Shown here piece by piece: positions 28,883 to 39,144 of a stretch of DNA of 64,000 nucleotides. The translations under genes and the position numbers were made by a program. Position 1 is the stretch's first letter. Every line of letters begins with the position of its first letter. The notes under the pieces are model-generated. The model was given only the letters and a program-made list of their open reading frames with translations. It did not search any database and had not been told where the DNA came from. Location: the NCBI RefSeq assembly GCF_900447045.1, contig NZ_UAWH01000005.1, positions 248,001-312,000 of the forward strand. Reading direction: 5' to 3'. The DNA is from Clostridium paraputrificum (GTDB lineage: Bacteria > Bacillota > Clostridia > Clostridiales > Clostridiaceae).

Positions 28883-29734
28883 ATGGGAGCAGCTGGACTT
28901 ATAGAGATAAAGAGAAGATTAAAGTCCGTAGAAAGTACCAAGAAAATAACAAATGCAATGGGACTTGTTGCCACTTCTAAATTAAGAAAATGTAGAAAAG
29001 AGTTATCTATAAATGAGCAATATCTAGAAATAGCTGAAAAAACCATGAAGTCTTTAGCAAGAATATCAGAAGAAAAACTTACTACTTCATATTTTGATGG
29101 AAATGATGGTAATTATAAGCTTTATATAATAATCACTTCTGATACTGGATTATGTGCTGGATACAATAATAATGTAGTTGCTTTTTTAGATAGCTTAATC
29201 AAGGATGATAAGGATAATTGCAAAATAATTAGTGTAGGTAGTAAGGGAATATCTTATTTAAGAAGGAACGGATTAGAAACTATAGATGAATATGTTGATA
29301 TCCCTGATATACCAACTATAAAAGAAGTTAAATTAGTTTATGAAAAAGCTTTAAAGCTTTTTGTTTCAGCTGAAGTTTCAGAGGTTAATGTTGTATATAC
29401 AGAATTTATATCTCCTATAAAACAAGAAGTTAAGAGCGAAAAACTATTGCCTGTTGAAAGAGCAGTAGGAGAGGTAGGAGAACAAATAGTAGAACCTGAT
29501 TTAAAAACTGTTCTTACAGATTCTTTAGATATATATCTAAAAGGAAAGCTAAGGGCTTTAATGTTAAGTGCAAAATGCAGTGAACAAAGTGCTAGAATGC
29601 AAGCTATGGATGGAGCAACAAGCAATGCAAATGATATAATTCAAGAACTTAATATAAGATATAATAGAATTAGACAAAGCATGATTACTCAAGAAATTTC
29701 AGAAATAGTTGGAGGAGCAGAAGCACAAAAATAG
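28883..29734 (+). CDS. atpG: ATP synthase F1 subunit gamma
   Basis: 283 residues, the rotating central shaft. N-terminal [20 protein letters not shown] and C-terminal [21 protein letters not shown] are typical. Ribosome site AGGAGGTGG. Confidence 0.97.
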   Translation: MGAAGLIEIKRRLKSVESTKKITNAMGLVATSKLRKCRKELSINEQYLEIAEKTMKSLARISEEKLTTSYFDGNDGNYKLYIIITSDTGLCAGYNNNVVAFLDSLIKDDKDNCKIISVGSKGISYLRRNGLETIDEYVDIPDIPTIKEVKLVYEKALKLFVSAEVSEVNVVYTEFISPIKQEVKSEKLLPVERAVGEVGEQIVEPDLKTVLTDSLDIYLKGKLRALMLSAKCSEQSARMQAMDGATSNANDIIQELNIRYNRIRQSMITQEISEIVGGAEAQK

Positions 29735-29750
29735 TAAGGAGGTATATTAG

Positions 29751-31142
<1,392 letters not shown>

Positions 31143-31155
31143 GAGGTGGAGGAAA

Positions 31156-31563
31156 ATGGCCAAAACCTTTATATTAAAAATTTTAACTCCTAGTAAGATG
31201 GTTGTAAACGAAGAGGTAGAAAAAGTATTTGTAAATACAATTAATGGTATGGTTGAGTTTCTACCTAATCATGCACCTATTATAATGAGTACAGTACCAA
31301 GTGTTACTGTGTTTTATGATAAAGTAGGAAATAAGAAAGAGCTATTTACATCTAGAGGAGTAATTAATTTAAGCAATAATGAAATAATGTTTTGTAGTGA
31401 TGCAGCAGAATTAGTTGAAGATATTGATTTAGCTAGAGCAGAAGAAGCAAAAGGAAGAGCTGAAGAAAGATTAAAAGATTCATCTAAGTTTGATGTTGCA
31501 AGAGCACAGGCAGCATTAATTAGAGCAAATATAAGAATAGGTTTAAAAAAGCATTCAATTTAA
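31156..31563 (+). CDS. atpC: ATP synthase F1 subunit epsilon
   Basis: 135 residues: N-terminal beta sandwich (LKILTPSKMVVNEEVEKVF, GMVEFLPNHAPII) and C-terminal helical hairpin that can brake the motor. Last gene of the operon. Its 3' end forms the left arm of the terminator. Confidence 0.96.
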   Translation: MAKTFILKILTPSKMVVNEEVEKVFVNTINGMVEFLPNHAPIIMSTVPSVTVFYDKVGNKKELFTSRGVINLSNNEIMFCSDAAELVEDIDLARAEEAKGRAEERLKDSSKFDVARAQAALIRANIRIGLKKHSI

Positions 31564-31578
31564 TGAATGCTTTTTTTT
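31545..31578 (+). terminator. Terminator of the atp operon
   Basis: AAAAAAGCATTCA / TGAATGCTTTTTT with the atpC stop codon in the loop, then more T. Confidence 0.9.
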
Positions 31579-31709
31579 ATGTAAAAAATTATATTTTTTT
31601 GACAATCTTTCACAAAAAAATACGACTTTTATATACTAATAGTAAATAAAGTAATTGTATAAAAAATGGAATAAATGACCATAATTATGAAGGAAAGGTG
31701 GGGGTATAT

Positions 31710-32351
31710 GTGAAGGTTAGAGTATGCCTTGTATTAAGTTTCCTTTTTTCTGTTATTTTTATTAGTGCTTTTCCTATAGTTAGTTGGTCATGTAATGATT
31801 TTTATTCTATTGAAAAATTAATAAAAGAAGAAAGTACCTTTGTAGAAAGTGGCGTGAAGATAGAATATGAAAGCAATATTTCACTAGAAGATACTTTAAG
31901 TTTAATACAAAAGAAAATAAAAAAGCATTATAGTTCAAGTGTTTCTGAAATAACTAATGATGGTATTTCTATAAAGTGCAATAATATAGAAATAAATATT
32001 ATTGTTTATGAAAATAAGGGAAAAACATTAGTAGATGCGGTAATAACTAATTTTAGTAAAGACAAAAAGTTATTAAATTTAATACAAGATTTATCACAAT
32101 TACAAGTTAATACTTCAAGTAAACCTAGATATTTTAAATATATAAAGGGAAAAATAAATAATACAGAAGAAGGATTAGATATTATTAATAAAGTACAAAA
32201 CATAAAAGACATAAATGCCCTAGATATCCATAATGGTTATGTTGGAACAGCTAAATTACAAGATGGAGAAAGGGTCAATTTTGCAGTAAGTAACTACGAT
32301 AAAGGGACTTACTTAGTTATTGGTACACCAATAATTTTTTCAACATACTAA
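31710..32351 (+). CDS. ywmB: YwmB-family secreted/anchored protein
   Basis: About 213 residues from GTG 31710 (GGTGGGG at 31697-31703); GTG 31698 is the alternative. A hydrophobic N-terminal segment (about 4-24) suggests export; the rest is an alpha/beta domain with SLEDTLSLIQKKI and DGERVNFAVSNYDKGTYLVIGTPI. Matches the YwmB group (a TATA-binding-protein-like fold, function unknown), which in Bacillus also stands between atpC and murA. Followed by murA at about 20 nt, probably one transcript. Confidence 0.8.
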   Translation: MKVRVCLVLSFLFSVIFISAFPIVSWSCNDFYSIEKLIKEESTFVESGVKIEYESNISLEDTLSLIQKKIKKHYSSSVSEITNDGISIKCNNIEINIIVYENKGKTLVDAVITNFSKDKKLLNLIQDLSQLQVNTSSKPRYFKYIKGKINNTEEGLDIINKVQNIKDINALDIHNGYVGTAKLQDGERVNFAVSNYDKGTYLVIGTPIIFSTY

Positions 32352-32372
32352 TAAGTCATTATGGAGGAGAAT

Positions 32373-33626
32373 ATGGAAAAGATAGTAGTTAAAGGTGGAA
32401 AGAAACTAAGTGGTGAGGTAAACATAAGCGCAGCGAAGAATTCGGTTTTGCCTATAATTGCAGCAACAATTCTTTCAAAAGAGAATATTGAATTAGAAAA
32501 TATACCTATGCTAGAAGACGTTTTGGTTATATGTAACCTACTTAGTGGTTTAAATTGCGATTTAGAAATAATGGATGAAAAGATAAAAATAAATACAAGT
32601 AAATTGATTCCTGTTGATGCTAATAGTGAATTAATAAGGAAAATGAGAGCTTCATTTCTAATAATGGGTCCTATGTTAGCAAGGTTTGGTTATTGCAAAT
32701 TATCACTTCCAGGAGGATGCAATATAGGTAGTAGACCTATTGATCTTCATTTGAAAGGCTTTAAAGCCTTAGGAGCTGAAATAAATATTGGACATGGATA
32801 TGTAGAAGCTAAGGTAGATAGATTAAAAGGAAATAGAATTTATTTAGATTTCCCTTCAGTTGGAGCAACTGAGAATATAATTATGGCTGCTGTATTAGCA
32901 GAAGGAACAACTATAATTGAAAATGCTGCAGAAGAACCTGAAATATGGGATTTAGCAGAATTTTTAAACTCAATGGGAGCTAATATAGTCGGTGCTGGTA
33001 CAGGAAAGATTACAATAGAAGGTGTAGATCATTTAGGTGGCATTAAATATAAACCAATATATGATAGAATTGAAGCTGGCACATTTATGATAAGTGCTGC
33101 AATAACAAACAGTAGAATTAAAATTAATGGTATAAATGGAGAACATTTAAGACCATTAATAGAAAAGTTAAAAGAGTGTGGAATTAACTTTGAAGAATTA
33201 GGAGAATCTGTAATAGTTGATGGAACAGGTCCTAAGAAGCCTGTAGATATTAAAACTTTACCTTATCCAGGGTTCCCTACAGATATGCAACCTCAAATGA
33301 TGAGCTTGCTATGCTTAATTGAGGGGTCTAGCATAGTAACAGAAACTATATTTGAGAATAGATTTATGCATGTAGCAGAGCTTACTAGAATGGGAGCTAA
33401 AATAAAAATAGATGGTAGAACAGCTTTTATTGAAGGTGTTAACAAACTAACTGGATGTGAGGTTAAAGCTACAGACTTAAGAGCAGGAGCTGCTATGATA
33501 TTGGTTGGATTAGTAGCTGAAGGAACAACAGAAATAGGAGATATTTATCATATAGATAGAGGTTATCAAGATATTGAAAAGAAATTCAGAGGTCTTGGAG
33601 CTGATATTGAAAGAATTAAGTATTAA
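32373..33626 (+). CDS. murA: UDP-N-acetylglucosamine 1-carboxyvinyltransferase
   Basis: 417 residues from ATG 32373, using ATGGAGGAG (32361) as ribosome site rather than as start. First committed step of peptidoglycan synthesis. Catalytic Cys116 in LPGGCNIGSRPIDLHL, so fosfomycin-sensitive type. KNSVLP near the start replaces the commoner KNAALP. Also GATENIIMAA, FPTDMQPQ, DLRAGAAMIL. Order atp-ywmB-murA-spoIID is the Bacillus order. Confidence 0.96.
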   Translation: MEKIVVKGGKKLSGEVNISAAKNSVLPIIAATILSKENIELENIPMLEDVLVICNLLSGLNCDLEIMDEKIKINTSKLIPVDANSELIRKMRASFLIMGPMLARFGYCKLSLPGGCNIGSRPIDLHLKGFKALGAEINIGHGYVEAKVDRLKGNRIYLDFPSVGATENIIMAAVLAEGTTIIENAAEEPEIWDLAEFLNSMGANIVGAGTGKITIEGVDHLGGIKYKPIYDRIEAGTFMISAAITNSRIKINGINGEHLRPLIEKLKECGINFEELGESVIVDGTGPKKPVDIKTLPYPGFPTDMQPQMMSLLCLIEGSSIVTETIFENRFMHVAELTRMGAKIKIDGRTAFIEGVNKLTGCEVKATDLRAGAAMILVGLVAEGTTEIGDIYHIDRGYQDIEKKFRGLGADIERIKY

Positions 33627-33647
33627 AAAGGAATTATAATTTTTTTA

Positions 33648-33684
33648 TAAAGAAGCTATATCGTTAAGATGTAGCTTCTTTTAT
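33648..33684 (+). terminator. Terminator after murA
   Basis: Stem AAAGAAGCTATAT / ATGTAGCTTCTTT with loop cgttaag and a short T run. Confidence 0.8.
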
Positions 33685-33748
33685 GCAAAAATATATAAAT
33701 ATATATTCTTATGTATATATTAGAAAATAATAAAGCTTATTGAGAGTA

Positions 33749-33778
33749 GTGATAAGTAAAATTATGTAAGCATATAAT
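33749..33778 (+). promoter_or_regulatory. Candidate sigma-E promoter of spoIID
   Basis: GTGATAAG (33749-33756), 14 nt, CATATAAT (33771-33778). The -10 differs from the sigma-E pattern CATACAAT at one base; the -35 is a partial match. spoIID is a mother-cell sigma-E gene in B. subtilis. Confidence 0.55.
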
Positions 33779-33807
33779 TAAAGGAAATTATTTTTTAGGA
33801 GGGAGAA

Positions 33808-34851
33808 ATGAATTATAATGGTGCGAAAAATGAATTTAAAGTTATTTCTTATATAAGCATATTTATAATTTCCTTTACAATAATAATTTGTAGTATATTC
33901 ATTGCATCTCCATTTAAACGTACAAGCTCTTTTGAACTTAGCGATGATACTATAAAGTATGTTAAAGATGAAGGGGTAATAGTTAAGGGCGATGATAAAG
34001 TAAAGGTATATAATACTATCACAGGAAAGGTAGAAGAAATAAGTTTAGAAGATTATATAGTTGGAGTAGTAGCTGCAGAAATGCCTGCAGAATTTAATGA
34101 AGAGGCAATAAAGGCTCAATCTATAGCAGCTAGAACTTTTTATTTTTCTAAGAGAATTTCTCCTTGTAAATCAGCTAAAGAGCATGGAGCAGAAATTTGT
34201 TCATCAACTCACTGTCAGGCATATATGAGTAAGGATGAAAGAATGCAGAAGTGGGAAAGTGCGAAAGCAGAAACTTATTGGGAGAAGATTGTTAGCTCTG
34301 TTAAAGCTACAGAGGGTGAGGTTATGATATATGGCGATGAGATAGTTAAGTATCCTCAATTCTTTGCTATAAGTGGAGGTAAGACAGAGGATTCCTTAGA
34401 AGTGTTCTCAGGAGATATTCCTTATTTAAAATCAGTAGATAGTTCTTGGGATGAAGATGCTACAAAATATAGTACAACAAAGGAAATTGGATTTGATGAA
34501 TTTGTAAATACAATAAATAAAACATATAAGGATTCTGGAGTTACAAAAACAAATTTAAAAGATAAGGTAAAGATAGAGTCTAGAACTAATGCGGAGTATG
34601 TAAAAAGTATAGCATTAGGAGAAAAAACAATTTCGGGAATTGATTTTAGAAAATTATTTGATCTTAGGTCATCAAATTTTACAATAGAGTATGGTAATGA
34701 TGTGGTTAAAATTAATTGTAAAGGCTATGGGCATGGAGTTGGAATGAGCCAATGGGGAGCAAACTTTATGGGCAAGGACGGAAAGAATTATAAAGATATA
34801 TTAAAACATTATTATTCAGGAATAGAAATTGAAAAAATAGTATATAAATAG
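33808..34851 (+). CDS. spoIID: Stage II sporulation protein D
   Basis: 347 residues. SpoIID is a membrane-anchored lytic transglycosylase that thins septal peptidoglycan for engulfment. One N-terminal membrane span (about 14-34), then the SpoIID domain: VVAAEMPAEFNEEAIKAQSI with the catalytic Glu of AAEMP, YPQFFAISGGKTE, and GYGHGVGMSQWGAN. AGGAGGG upstream. Confidence 0.96.
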   Translation: MNYNGAKNEFKVISYISIFIISFTIIICSIFIASPFKRTSSFELSDDTIKYVKDEGVIVKGDDKVKVYNTITGKVEEISLEDYIVGVVAAEMPAEFNEEAIKAQSIAARTFYFSKRISPCKSAKEHGAEICSSTHCQAYMSKDERMQKWESAKAETYWEKIVSSVKATEGEVMIYGDEIVKYPQFFAISGGKTEDSLEVFSGDIPYLKSVDSSWDEDATKYSTTKEIGFDEFVNTINKTYKDSGVTKTNLKDKVKIESRTNAEYVKSIALGEKTISGIDFRKLFDLRSSNFTIEYGNDVVKINCKGYGHGVGMSQWGANFMGKDGKNYKDILKHYYSGIEIEKIVYK

Positions 34852-34874
34852 CGATTAAAAACTTTTAATAAGGT

Positions 34875-34921
34875 AAGGATATAAGATAAGTCAAAGGCTT
34901 ATTTTATATCCTTATTTTTTT
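34875..34921 (+). terminator. Terminator after spoIID
   Basis: 16-pair stem AAGGATATAAGATAAG / CTTATTTTATATCCTT (some G-T), loop tcaaagg, then T run. Confidence 0.85.
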
Positions 34922-34952
34922 AAAATAAAAATAAATAAAATATGGATAATAT

Positions 34953-34981
34953 GTATTATTTTATACAAAAAGGAAACAATA
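34953..34981 (+). promoter_or_regulatory. sigma-F promoter of spoIIQ
   Basis: GTATT (34953-34957), 14 nt, GGAAACAATA (34972-34981), a full match to GGNRAYAMTW. spoIIQ is a forespore sigma-F gene in Bacillus. Same layout as the spoIIR promoter. Confidence 0.72.
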
Positions 34982-34999
34982 GAAAAAGGAGGTGTTTAT

Positions 35000-35704
35000 A
35001 TGGACAAAAATAATTTACAAAAGGTAAAAGATTTTTTTAGGAAGGAGGGTTTTTACGTAGTACTTTTCCTATGTTTGTGTATTATCACAACACTTGGAAC
35101 TGTATATTTTAAGAAATCACGTAATTTACAAACAGATCCTAAAAAAGAAGAGAATAATAAAGAAATTTCGTTGAATGTTGATGATAAAGATGTAAGTAAT
35201 AACATGCAAAATGCAGAAAGAGTGGAGAGTACAACTAATAAGAATACCGAAAAGACTACTGCTGTATCAAATACTACGGAAGTGAAATTTGTTAATCCAA
35301 TCTCAGGAACTTTAATTAGAGAGTTTAAGACAACTCCTCAAATTATTGATGATGAAGGAAATCAACGTGTTTTATCTGGAGTAAATATTAAATCTAAGAT
35401 AGGTTCGGAAGTAAAAGCAGCAGCAGAAGGTGTTGTAGAAACAGTAGGTGTTGGCGATGTTGAAGAAGGAACAAGAGTTGTTATCAAGCATGCTAATGGA
35501 TTAAAGACTGTTTATGCTAATCTTGATCCTAAAGTTAATGTTAAGGCTGGAGATAAGGTAACATCAAGCACTGTTATCGGTAAAGTTGGAAATACTGTAA
35601 AGATATTTGGAGATAAGTTTGGTGAATTTTTAAATATACAAGTAATAAATTCACAAGGAAAACAAGTAGATCCATTAAAGTATTTTTCATATAAGCTAAA
35701 GTAA
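35000..35704 (+). CDS. spoIIQ: Stage II sporulation protein Q-like LytM (M23) protein
   Basis: 234 residues. Short N-terminal tail, one membrane span (about 17-35), Ser/Thr/Asn-rich linker, then a LytM fold (about 100-230). SpoIIQ in the forespore membrane pairs with SpoIIIAH across the gap to hold the engulfing membrane. The zinc ligands of active M23 enzymes are missing: the HxGxD position reads LSGVNI, and the YxHL position reads YANL. So it should be a scaffold, not an enzyme. The spoIID-spoIIQ-spoIIID order and a sigma-F promoter support the name. Confidence 0.88.
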   Translation: MDKNNLQKVKDFFRKEGFYVVLFLCLCIITTLGTVYFKKSRNLQTDPKKEENNKEISLNVDDKDVSNNMQNAERVESTTNKNTEKTTAVSNTTEVKFVNPISGTLIREFKTTPQIIDDEGNQRVLSGVNIKSKIGSEVKAAAEGVVETVGVGDVEEGTRVVIKHANGLKTVYANLDPKVNVKAGDKVTSSTVIGKVGNTVKIFGDKFGEFLNIQVINSQGKQVDPLKYFSYKLK

Positions 35705-35723
35705 TTTGTTAGAAATAATATTA

Positions 35724-35755
35724 ATCAGTCATTCCTTGAAAAAGGAATGACTGGT
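35724..35755 (+). other. Strong hairpin with GAAA tetraloop between spoIIQ and spoIIID
   Basis: CAGTCATTCCTT / AAGGAATGACTG with loop gaaa, 12 perfect pairs plus two weaker ones, and no T run. Probably a 3' stabiliser or a factor-dependent end; it cannot be a standard terminator. Confidence 0.6.
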
Positions 35756-35802
35756 CAATAATTAAAAAGAATAAAGAAATAAAAAATGAAGGAGGTAGCA
35801 TT

Positions 35803-36054
35803 TTGAAAGACTATATTGAAGAAAGAGTTCTTGAGGTAGCACAATATATAATTGATTCAAAAGCTACTATTAGGAAAACTGCTAAAGTTTTTGGAGTAAG
35901 TAAAAGTACAATTCATAAAGATATGACAGAGAGATTACCAAAAATAAATCCAATTATTGCAGAAAAAACTCATAGTATTTTAGAACTTAATAAAGCAGAA
36001 AGACATATTAGAGGCGGAAAAGCCACTAAATTAAAGTATAAAGCTATTGAATGA
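35803..36054 (+). CDS. spoIIID: Stage III sporulation transcriptional regulator SpoIIID
   Basis: 83 residues. Mother-cell DNA-binding protein that turns sigma-E genes off or on ahead of sigma-K. Helix-turn-helix ATIRKTAKVFGVSKSTIHKDM followed by a basic tail (RHIRGGKATKLKYK). Starts with TTG 35803 after GGAGGT. Followed by the mreB-type gene mbl, as in Bacillus. Confidence 0.97.
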   Translation: MKDYIEERVLEVAQYIIDSKATIRKTAKVFGVSKSTIHKDMTERLPKINPIIAEKTHSILELNKAERHIRGGKATKLKYKAIE

Positions 36055-36142
36055 TAGGAATATTCCATATATAATAAAGAATAGGCAGAATTTTGAAGAA
36101 ATTGTTATCTAAATGTAATTTTTATATATGGGAGTGAAAAAA

Positions 36143-37177
36143 ATGTGGTTTTGGAGATCAGGGGTAGAGCTGGGAATAGACTTAGGTACAGCTACTGTGC
36201 TTGTTTATGAAAAAGGTAAAGGTATTATATTAAAAGAACCATCAGTTGTTGCTATAAACAAAATTAATAATAAGGTATTGGCTGTTGGGGAAGAAGCAAG
36301 AAAGATGATTGGAAGAACACCAGGAAATATAGTAGCAGTTCGTCCATTAAGAGACGGGGTTATTTCTGATTATGATGTAACTGAAAAAATGTTAAAGGCA
36401 TTTATAGTTAAAGCTGTTGGTAAGAAAAATATGGTTGCTCCTAAGGTAATGGTTTGCATTCCTTCACAGGCTACAGAAGTAGAGAGAAGAGCCGTAATAG
36501 ATGCAGCAAGAAATTCCGGAGCAAAGAGAGTTAATCTGATAGAAGAGCCTTTAGCAGCAGCAATTGGTGCAGGATTAGATATAACAAAGCCAAATGGATC
36601 AATGGTAGTTGATATTGGTGGGGGGACATGTGATATAGCTATAATTTCTCTTGGTGGTATCGTTGTTAAATCATCAATAAAGAGTGCTGGAGATAAATTT
36701 GATGAAGCTATCATAAAGTATGTAAGAAGTAAACATAAAATTATGATAGGAGAAAAGACTGCAGAAGAATTAAAGGTTACAATAGGTTCAGCCTTTAAAG
36801 GGGGCAGAAATTTAACTTCAAGTATGAAGGGTAGAAATTTAGTTACTGGTTTACCAGATGAGGTAGAAATAACAACTGAAGAAATTCGACAAGCATTACA
36901 AGAACCTGTTACTTTAATAGTAGAGGCTGTAAAAGCAGTGTTAGAAAAAACTCCTCCAGAATTAGCGGCAGATATTATAGAAAAGGGAATCCTTTTAACT
37001 GGTGGAGGTGCTTTATTAGACGGATTAGACAAGCTTATTGAATTTGAAACTGGAGTAAGTGCTATAGTTGCAGCTGACTCAGTTGAATGTGTTGCAGAAG
37101 GAACTGGAAAGGTTCTTGCTTATTTTGATAAGTTGGATAATAACTTGAATAATCAAGAAGTAATTTTAATAGAGTAA
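36143..37177 (+). CDS. mbl: MreB/Mbl-type actin-like rod-shape protein
   Basis: 344 residues from ATG 36143 (GGGAG at 36130). Actin-fold ATPase that guides cell-wall elongation. ATP-site motifs: GIDLGTATVLVY, DIGGGTCDIAIISLGG, EEPLAAAIGAGL, LLTGGGALLDGL. MreB and Mbl cannot be told apart by sequence at this level; placement after spoIIID gives Mbl. Note CysDIA in DIGGGTCDIA where Thr is usual. Confidence 0.92.
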   Translation: MWFWRSGVELGIDLGTATVLVYEKGKGIILKEPSVVAINKINNKVLAVGEEARKMIGRTPGNIVAVRPLRDGVISDYDVTEKMLKAFIVKAVGKKNMVAPKVMVCIPSQATEVERRAVIDAARNSGAKRVNLIEEPLAAAIGAGLDITKPNGSMVVDIGGGTCDIAIISLGGIVVKSSIKSAGDKFDEAIIKYVRSKHKIMIGEKTAEELKVTIGSAFKGGRNLTSSMKGRNLVTGLPDEVEITTEEIRQALQEPVTLIVEAVKAVLEKTPPELAADIIEKGILLTGGGALLDGLDKLIEFETGVSAIVAADSVECVAEGTGKVLAYFDKLDNNLNNQEVILIE

Positions 37178-37180
37178 CAT

Positions 37181-37218
37181 AAAAAGTGAGAAGCTTTATA
37201 GAGTTTCTCACTTTTTAT
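37181..37218. terminator. Bidirectional terminator between mbl and yyaC
   Basis: AAAAAGTGAGAA / TTTCTCACTTTTT, T runs on both strands, between convergent genes. Confidence 0.9.
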
Positions 37219-37232
37219 ATATAAGAAAATTA

Positions 37233-37772
37233 TTATGTTTTTAAATTTATTCCTTTGTTTAAATAATATGCATGTATAATTCCTCTTGAAATAACTTTGG
37301 CCATATCTAGAACTAGAGATAAGCGAATAGATCTAGAAGAAAAGAAGTCAGCATTATCACTTGAGTCTATTATACCTATTATAGAGGCCATACCTACATC
37401 AGGAAGTGTCTTTCCTACTCCTTTTCCAGGATGTATAGCATAGTCTCTAGTATGAATTTCACCTATTGATTTATTTTCACCTAAACAAGCATCAATACCG
37501 ATTATGCAAGCATCAGGGTGTAATTTATTTATCTCTTCCAATCGTTTATCTATATTTAAAGCATGAATGGGATTTGATATAGTACCATAGATTGGTAAAG
37601 GAAAGAGATTCTCTTCTAATATAGTACCAACTAAAGGTCCTAAACAATCTCCAATACATTTATCAGTTCCTATACAAACTATAGCTGTATTATCCTTTAT
37701 AAAATCTTTTATTCCTTCTGCAATTTCATAATAAGCAAGTGCAGATCTATAATGAACCTTCCTTTTATTCAA
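37233..37772 (-). CDS. yyaC: Sporulation protein YyaC (GPR-protease-like fold)
   Basis: 179 residues. YyaC is a small sporulation protein distantly related to the germination protease GPR. Seen: IVCIGTDKCIGDCLGPLVG, GTISNPIHALN, DACIIGIDACLG, HPGKGVGKTLPDVG. Starts with TTG 37772 with AAGGGGGTG 7 nt upstream. Transcribed towards mbl. Proteolytic activity is unproven in this family. Confidence 0.9.
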   Translation of the reverse strand: MNKRKVHYRSALAYYEIAEGIKDFIKDNTAIVCIGTDKCIGDCLGPLVGTILEENLFPLPIYGTISNPIHALNIDKRLEEINKLHPDACIIGIDACLGENKSIGEIHTRDYAIHPGKGVGKTLPDVGMASIIGIIDSSDNADFFSSRSIRLSLVLDMAKVISRGIIHAYYLNKGINLKT

Positions 37773-37878
37773 GCCATAACACCCCCTTCAATAATATATG
37801 AGTGGGAGTTAATAAATAGTATATAAGAATAAAAAAATGCTAAGTGGCAATAAATCAAATATGAAGGGAGTGAAAAAA

Positions 37879-38343
37879 ATGAAAAAAGTTTTTGTTGGAT
37901 TAGTAATTTTTTTGGCAAGTTTTATTACTATATATACTATTTTTATATGGGAACCAAAGTCAGTAGCAGATATTGTGAACTTAGGTGGAGTTACAAATGA
38001 AGATGTTAAAAGTGAAAATGATGAAAAAGAAGTGGAGAGCAAGAAAAAAGAGGAAAGTAAAGAAGTATCTGTTGATGTAAATCCTATATTAAAGGTAAGT
38101 GTAGAGGATATATATAATGAAATGCCTAGGAAAGATTATGAAGAACTAAAAAAGGTTATTACAACAATGTCAACAAGTGATATAGGTATGATAGAAGATG
38201 CTATAAATAGTGAAGATAAGGAAAGTGGAATTACAAATGCTATATCAGTTTTAAAGACTAGATTAAGTAGCGAGGATTATGAGAAAATAAAGAGTATATT
38301 ATCTCCATATGTAAATTTTAATAATATCAAAGAAAATGTGTAG
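37879..38343 (+). CDS. Small membrane-anchored or secreted protein, unknown
   Basis: 154 residues from ATG 37879 (GGGAG). One hydrophobic segment (about 3-22), then a Lys/Glu-rich linker (about 45-65) and a helical domain of about 85 residues (VSVEDIYNEMPRKDYEELKK and TRLSSEDYEKIKSILSPYV). Divergent from yyaC over a 106-nt gap. Its place among spore genes suggests a sporulation role, but no family was recognised. Confidence 0.75.
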   Translation: MKKVFVGLVIFLASFITIYTIFIWEPKSVADIVNLGGVTNEDVKSENDEKEVESKKKEESKEVSVDVNPILKVSVEDIYNEMPRKDYEELKKVITTMSTSDIGMIEDAINSEDKESGITNAISVLKTRLSSEDYEKIKSILSPYVNFNNIKENV

Positions 38344-38431
38344 AAAAAACGGATGTAATATTAAATGAGAGTAAAACCGATAGATGTAGAGTAAATTAAG
38401 GATAATCTTGATATATGCATTCATTTGAGAG

Positions 38432-38460
38432 TTGAAATATAAGAGCATAGAATATATACT
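38432..38460 (+). promoter_or_regulatory. sigma-A promoter of the tRNA operon
   Basis: TTGAAA (38432-38437), 17 nt, TATACT (38455-38460), 48 nt before the first tRNA. Confidence 0.75.
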
Positions 38461-38508
38461 AACTATTGTTGATTCGGTGCTTACAGCATTTGAAGAAAAC
38501 TAAAAATT

Positions 38509-38593
38509 GGAGGAGTTCCCGAGTGGCCAAAGGGGGCAGACTGTAAATCTGTTGCGATTCGCTTCGATGGTTCGAATCCGTCCTCCTCCACCA
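38509..38593 (+). tRNA. tRNA-Tyr (GTA), copy 1
   Basis: 85 nt, class II with a long variable arm. Acceptor GGAGGAG / CTCCTCC, anticodon GTA at 38543-38545, TTCGAATCC T loop, CCA encoded. Apparent reading frames here are tRNA sequence. Confidence 0.98.
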
Positions 38594-38600
38594 TTTAAAT

Positions 38601-38676
38601 GGGCGCATAGCTCAGCTGGGAGAGCACCTGCCTTACAAGCAGGGGGTCACAGGTTCGATCCCTGTTGTGCCCACCA
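38601..38676 (+). tRNA. tRNA-Val (TAC), copy 1
   Basis: 76 nt; acceptor GGGCGCA / TGTGCCC, anticodon TAC at 38634-38636, CCA encoded. Confidence 0.98.
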
Positions 38677-38704
38677 TTTAAAACTTAAAAAATAAATATA
38701 ATAT

Positions 38705-38779
38705 GCTGGCATGGCTCAACGGTAGAGCAGCTGACTTGTAATCAGCAGGTTGTAGGTTCGATTCCTATTGCCAGCTCCA
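38705..38779 (+). tRNA. tRNA-Thr (TGT), copy 1
   Basis: 75 nt; acceptor GCTGGCA / TGCCAGC, anticodon TGT at 38737-38739, discriminator T, CCA encoded. Confidence 0.98.
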
Positions 38780-38782
38780 AAT

Positions 38783-38867
38783 GGAGGAGTTCCCGAGTGG
38801 CCAAAGGGGGCAGACTGTAAATCTGTTGCGATTCGCTTCGATGGTTCGAATCCGTCCTCCTCCACCA
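38783..38867 (+). tRNA. tRNA-Tyr (GTA), copy 2
   Basis: Identical to copy 1, shifted by 274 nt. Confidence 0.98.
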
Positions 38868-38874
38868 TTTAAAT

Positions 38875-38950
38875 GGGCGCATAGCTCAGCTGGGAGAGCA
38901 CCTGCCTTACAAGCAGGGGGTCACAGGTTCGATCCCTGTTGTGCCCACCA
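38875..38950 (+). tRNA. tRNA-Val (TAC), copy 2
   Basis: Identical to copy 1, shifted by 274 nt. Confidence 0.98.
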
Positions 38951-38978
38951 TTTAAAATTTAAAAAATAAATATAATAT

Positions 38979-39053
38979 GCTGGCATGGCTCAACGGTAGA
39001 GCAGCTGACTTGTAATCAGCAGGTTGTAGGTTCGATTCCTATTGCCAGCTCCA
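38979..39053 (+). tRNA. tRNA-Thr (TGT), copy 2
   Basis: Identical to copy 1, shifted by 274 nt. Confidence 0.98.
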
Positions 39054-39056
39054 AAT

Positions 39057-39141
39057 GGAGGAGTTCCCGAGTGGCCAAAGGGGGCAGACTGTAAATCTGT
39101 TGCGATTCGCTTCGATGGTTCGAATCCGTCCTCCTCCACCA
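39057..39141 (+). tRNA. tRNA-Tyr (GTA), copy 3
   Basis: Identical to copies 1 and 2; last tRNA, followed by the operon terminator. Confidence 0.98.
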
Positions 39142-39144
39142 TTT

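Larger units (their letters stand above)
38507..39054 (+). repeat. Tandem duplication of a 274-bp Tyr-Val-Thr tRNA unit
   Basis: Unit 38507-38780 and unit 38781-39054 are the same except for the base before the first tRNA and one C/T change in the Val-Thr spacer (near 38685 and 38959). A third unit has started with tRNA-Tyr and stops there. Confidence 0.95.

Noticed and set aside
37819-37856. Sigma-F or sigma-G promoter before the small protein at 37879
   Set aside because: GGCAATAAAT is one base off and no matching -35 lies at the right distance.
38507-38969. Two apparent 62-residue proteins
   Set aside because: They are tRNA-Tyr and tRNA-Val sequence read as codons, repeated because the tRNA unit is duplicated.
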